A model generated the notes under the pieces. The model was not told where the DNA came from and made no database searches. It saw only the letters and a list, made by a program, of their open reading frames with translations. A stretch of 6,257 nt of DNA, taken from Rhodoferax sp. (GTDB taxonomy: Bacteria > Pseudomonadota > Gammaproteobacteria > Burkholderiales > Burkholderiaceae_C). The stretch covers positions 1-6,257 of the forward strand of contig JAIFMA010000186.1 in the NCBI GenBank assembly GCA_020048795.1. The letters run 5' to 3'. The position numbers were made by a program, and so were the translations under genes. Of this stretch, positions 6,082 to 6,257 are shown one piece after another (the first letter of the stretch is position 1; each line of letters opens with the position of its first letter).

Positions 6082-6257
6082 TCAGGTCACCCGGACCTCG
6101 ACCTCCATCCCCGCGAACGCGTCAGCCGTACCAACATAGCTGCCCGACACCGGCATCAGCAGCGTGATGTCGCGGGCAACGGCTACCGGAACCAGATTGA
6201 ATCCGCCGATACTGCGATTGGTCGGATCGAAGTTGATCCAGCCAGCCCCAGACACAT
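6082..6257 (-). CDS. Transglutaminase-like protein, C-terminal end (5' part outside window)
   Basis: On the minus strand the frame enters from the right edge and ends at TGA (6082-6084), giving 57 residues. It begins SGAGWINFDPTNRSIGG and continues with FNLVPVAVARDI, then MPVSGSYVG and MEVEVRVT at the very end. The block W-x-x-FDPTN is typical of bacterial transglutaminase-like proteins, where the Asp is the third member of the Cys-His-Asp triad; the Cys and His lie in the missing part. The ending EVEVRV is also usual for this family, so the C-terminus looks complete. These proteins are often encoded with alpha-E and circularly permuted ATP-grasp proteins, but such partners cannot be seen here. 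The gene points toward the kinase on the same strand, with 348 bases between, so a shared transcript is not obvious. The family call is strong despite the short length; activity and substrate are unknown. Confidence 0.82.
   Translation of the reverse strand, partial: VSGAGWINFDPTNRSIGGFNLVPVAVARDITLLMPVSGSYVGTADAFAGMEVEVRVT

Noticed and set aside
5942..6139. 65-codon plus-strand ORF at the right end
   Set aside because: It overlaps the clear transglutaminase-like C-terminus on the other strand and has no family features.

Overview
The window looks like chromosomal DNA of a betaproteobacterium, probably Burkholderiales/Comamonadaceae (Rhodoferax-like). This is inferred from the GC-rich third codon positions, the compact layout and the character of the proteins. 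It holds six recognisable protein genes, two of them cut by the window ends, and one unrecognised small ORF. No rRNA, tRNA, CRISPR array, transposase or complete mobile element was seen.

Layout. (1) 1-822 (+) is the C-terminal part of a U32 peptidase-like protein of the RlhA/YdcP type, a 23S rRNA cytidine hydroxylase. (2) 838-1779 (-) is a response regulator with a REC receiver and a GGDEF diguanylate cyclase domain, convergent with gene 1 and only 15 bases away. (3) 1780-2190 is a 411-base gap that may carry a decayed secreted-protein N-terminus. (4) 2191-3084 (+) is a ten-helix EamA/DMT permease. (5) 3085-3237 is a short gap with two tight palindromes and one copy of a 25-bp repeat. (6) 3238-3408 (+) is a 56-residue ORF of unknown family. 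(7) 3444-4001 (+) is a secreted OmpA-C-like peptidoglycan-binding protein. (8) 3982-5733 (-) is a membrane-anchored Ser/Thr protein kinase with an extracytoplasmic DUF4384-like domain, overlapping gene 7 tail to tail by 20 bases. (9) 5734-6081 is a gap with a plausible promoter for the kinase, a palindrome on its -35 element, a 10-bp inverted repeat and the second copy of the 25-bp repeat. (10) 6082-6257 (-) is the C-terminal end of a transglutaminase-like protein.

How the genes may work together. The right half (small ORF, OmpA-like protein, transmembrane kinase) could be an envelope-linked signalling set: a cytoplasmic Hanks-type kinase joined through one membrane segment to a periplasmic DUF4384 domain, next to a periplasmic peptidoglycan binder. 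This link rests on adjacency and domain types only. The left half is a mix of a ribosome-modification gene, a c-di-GMP signalling gene and a transporter with no evident common pathway. The points most worth a second look are the dispersed 25-bp repeat, the kinase upstream region, the 56-residue ORF and the possible gene remnant before the permease.
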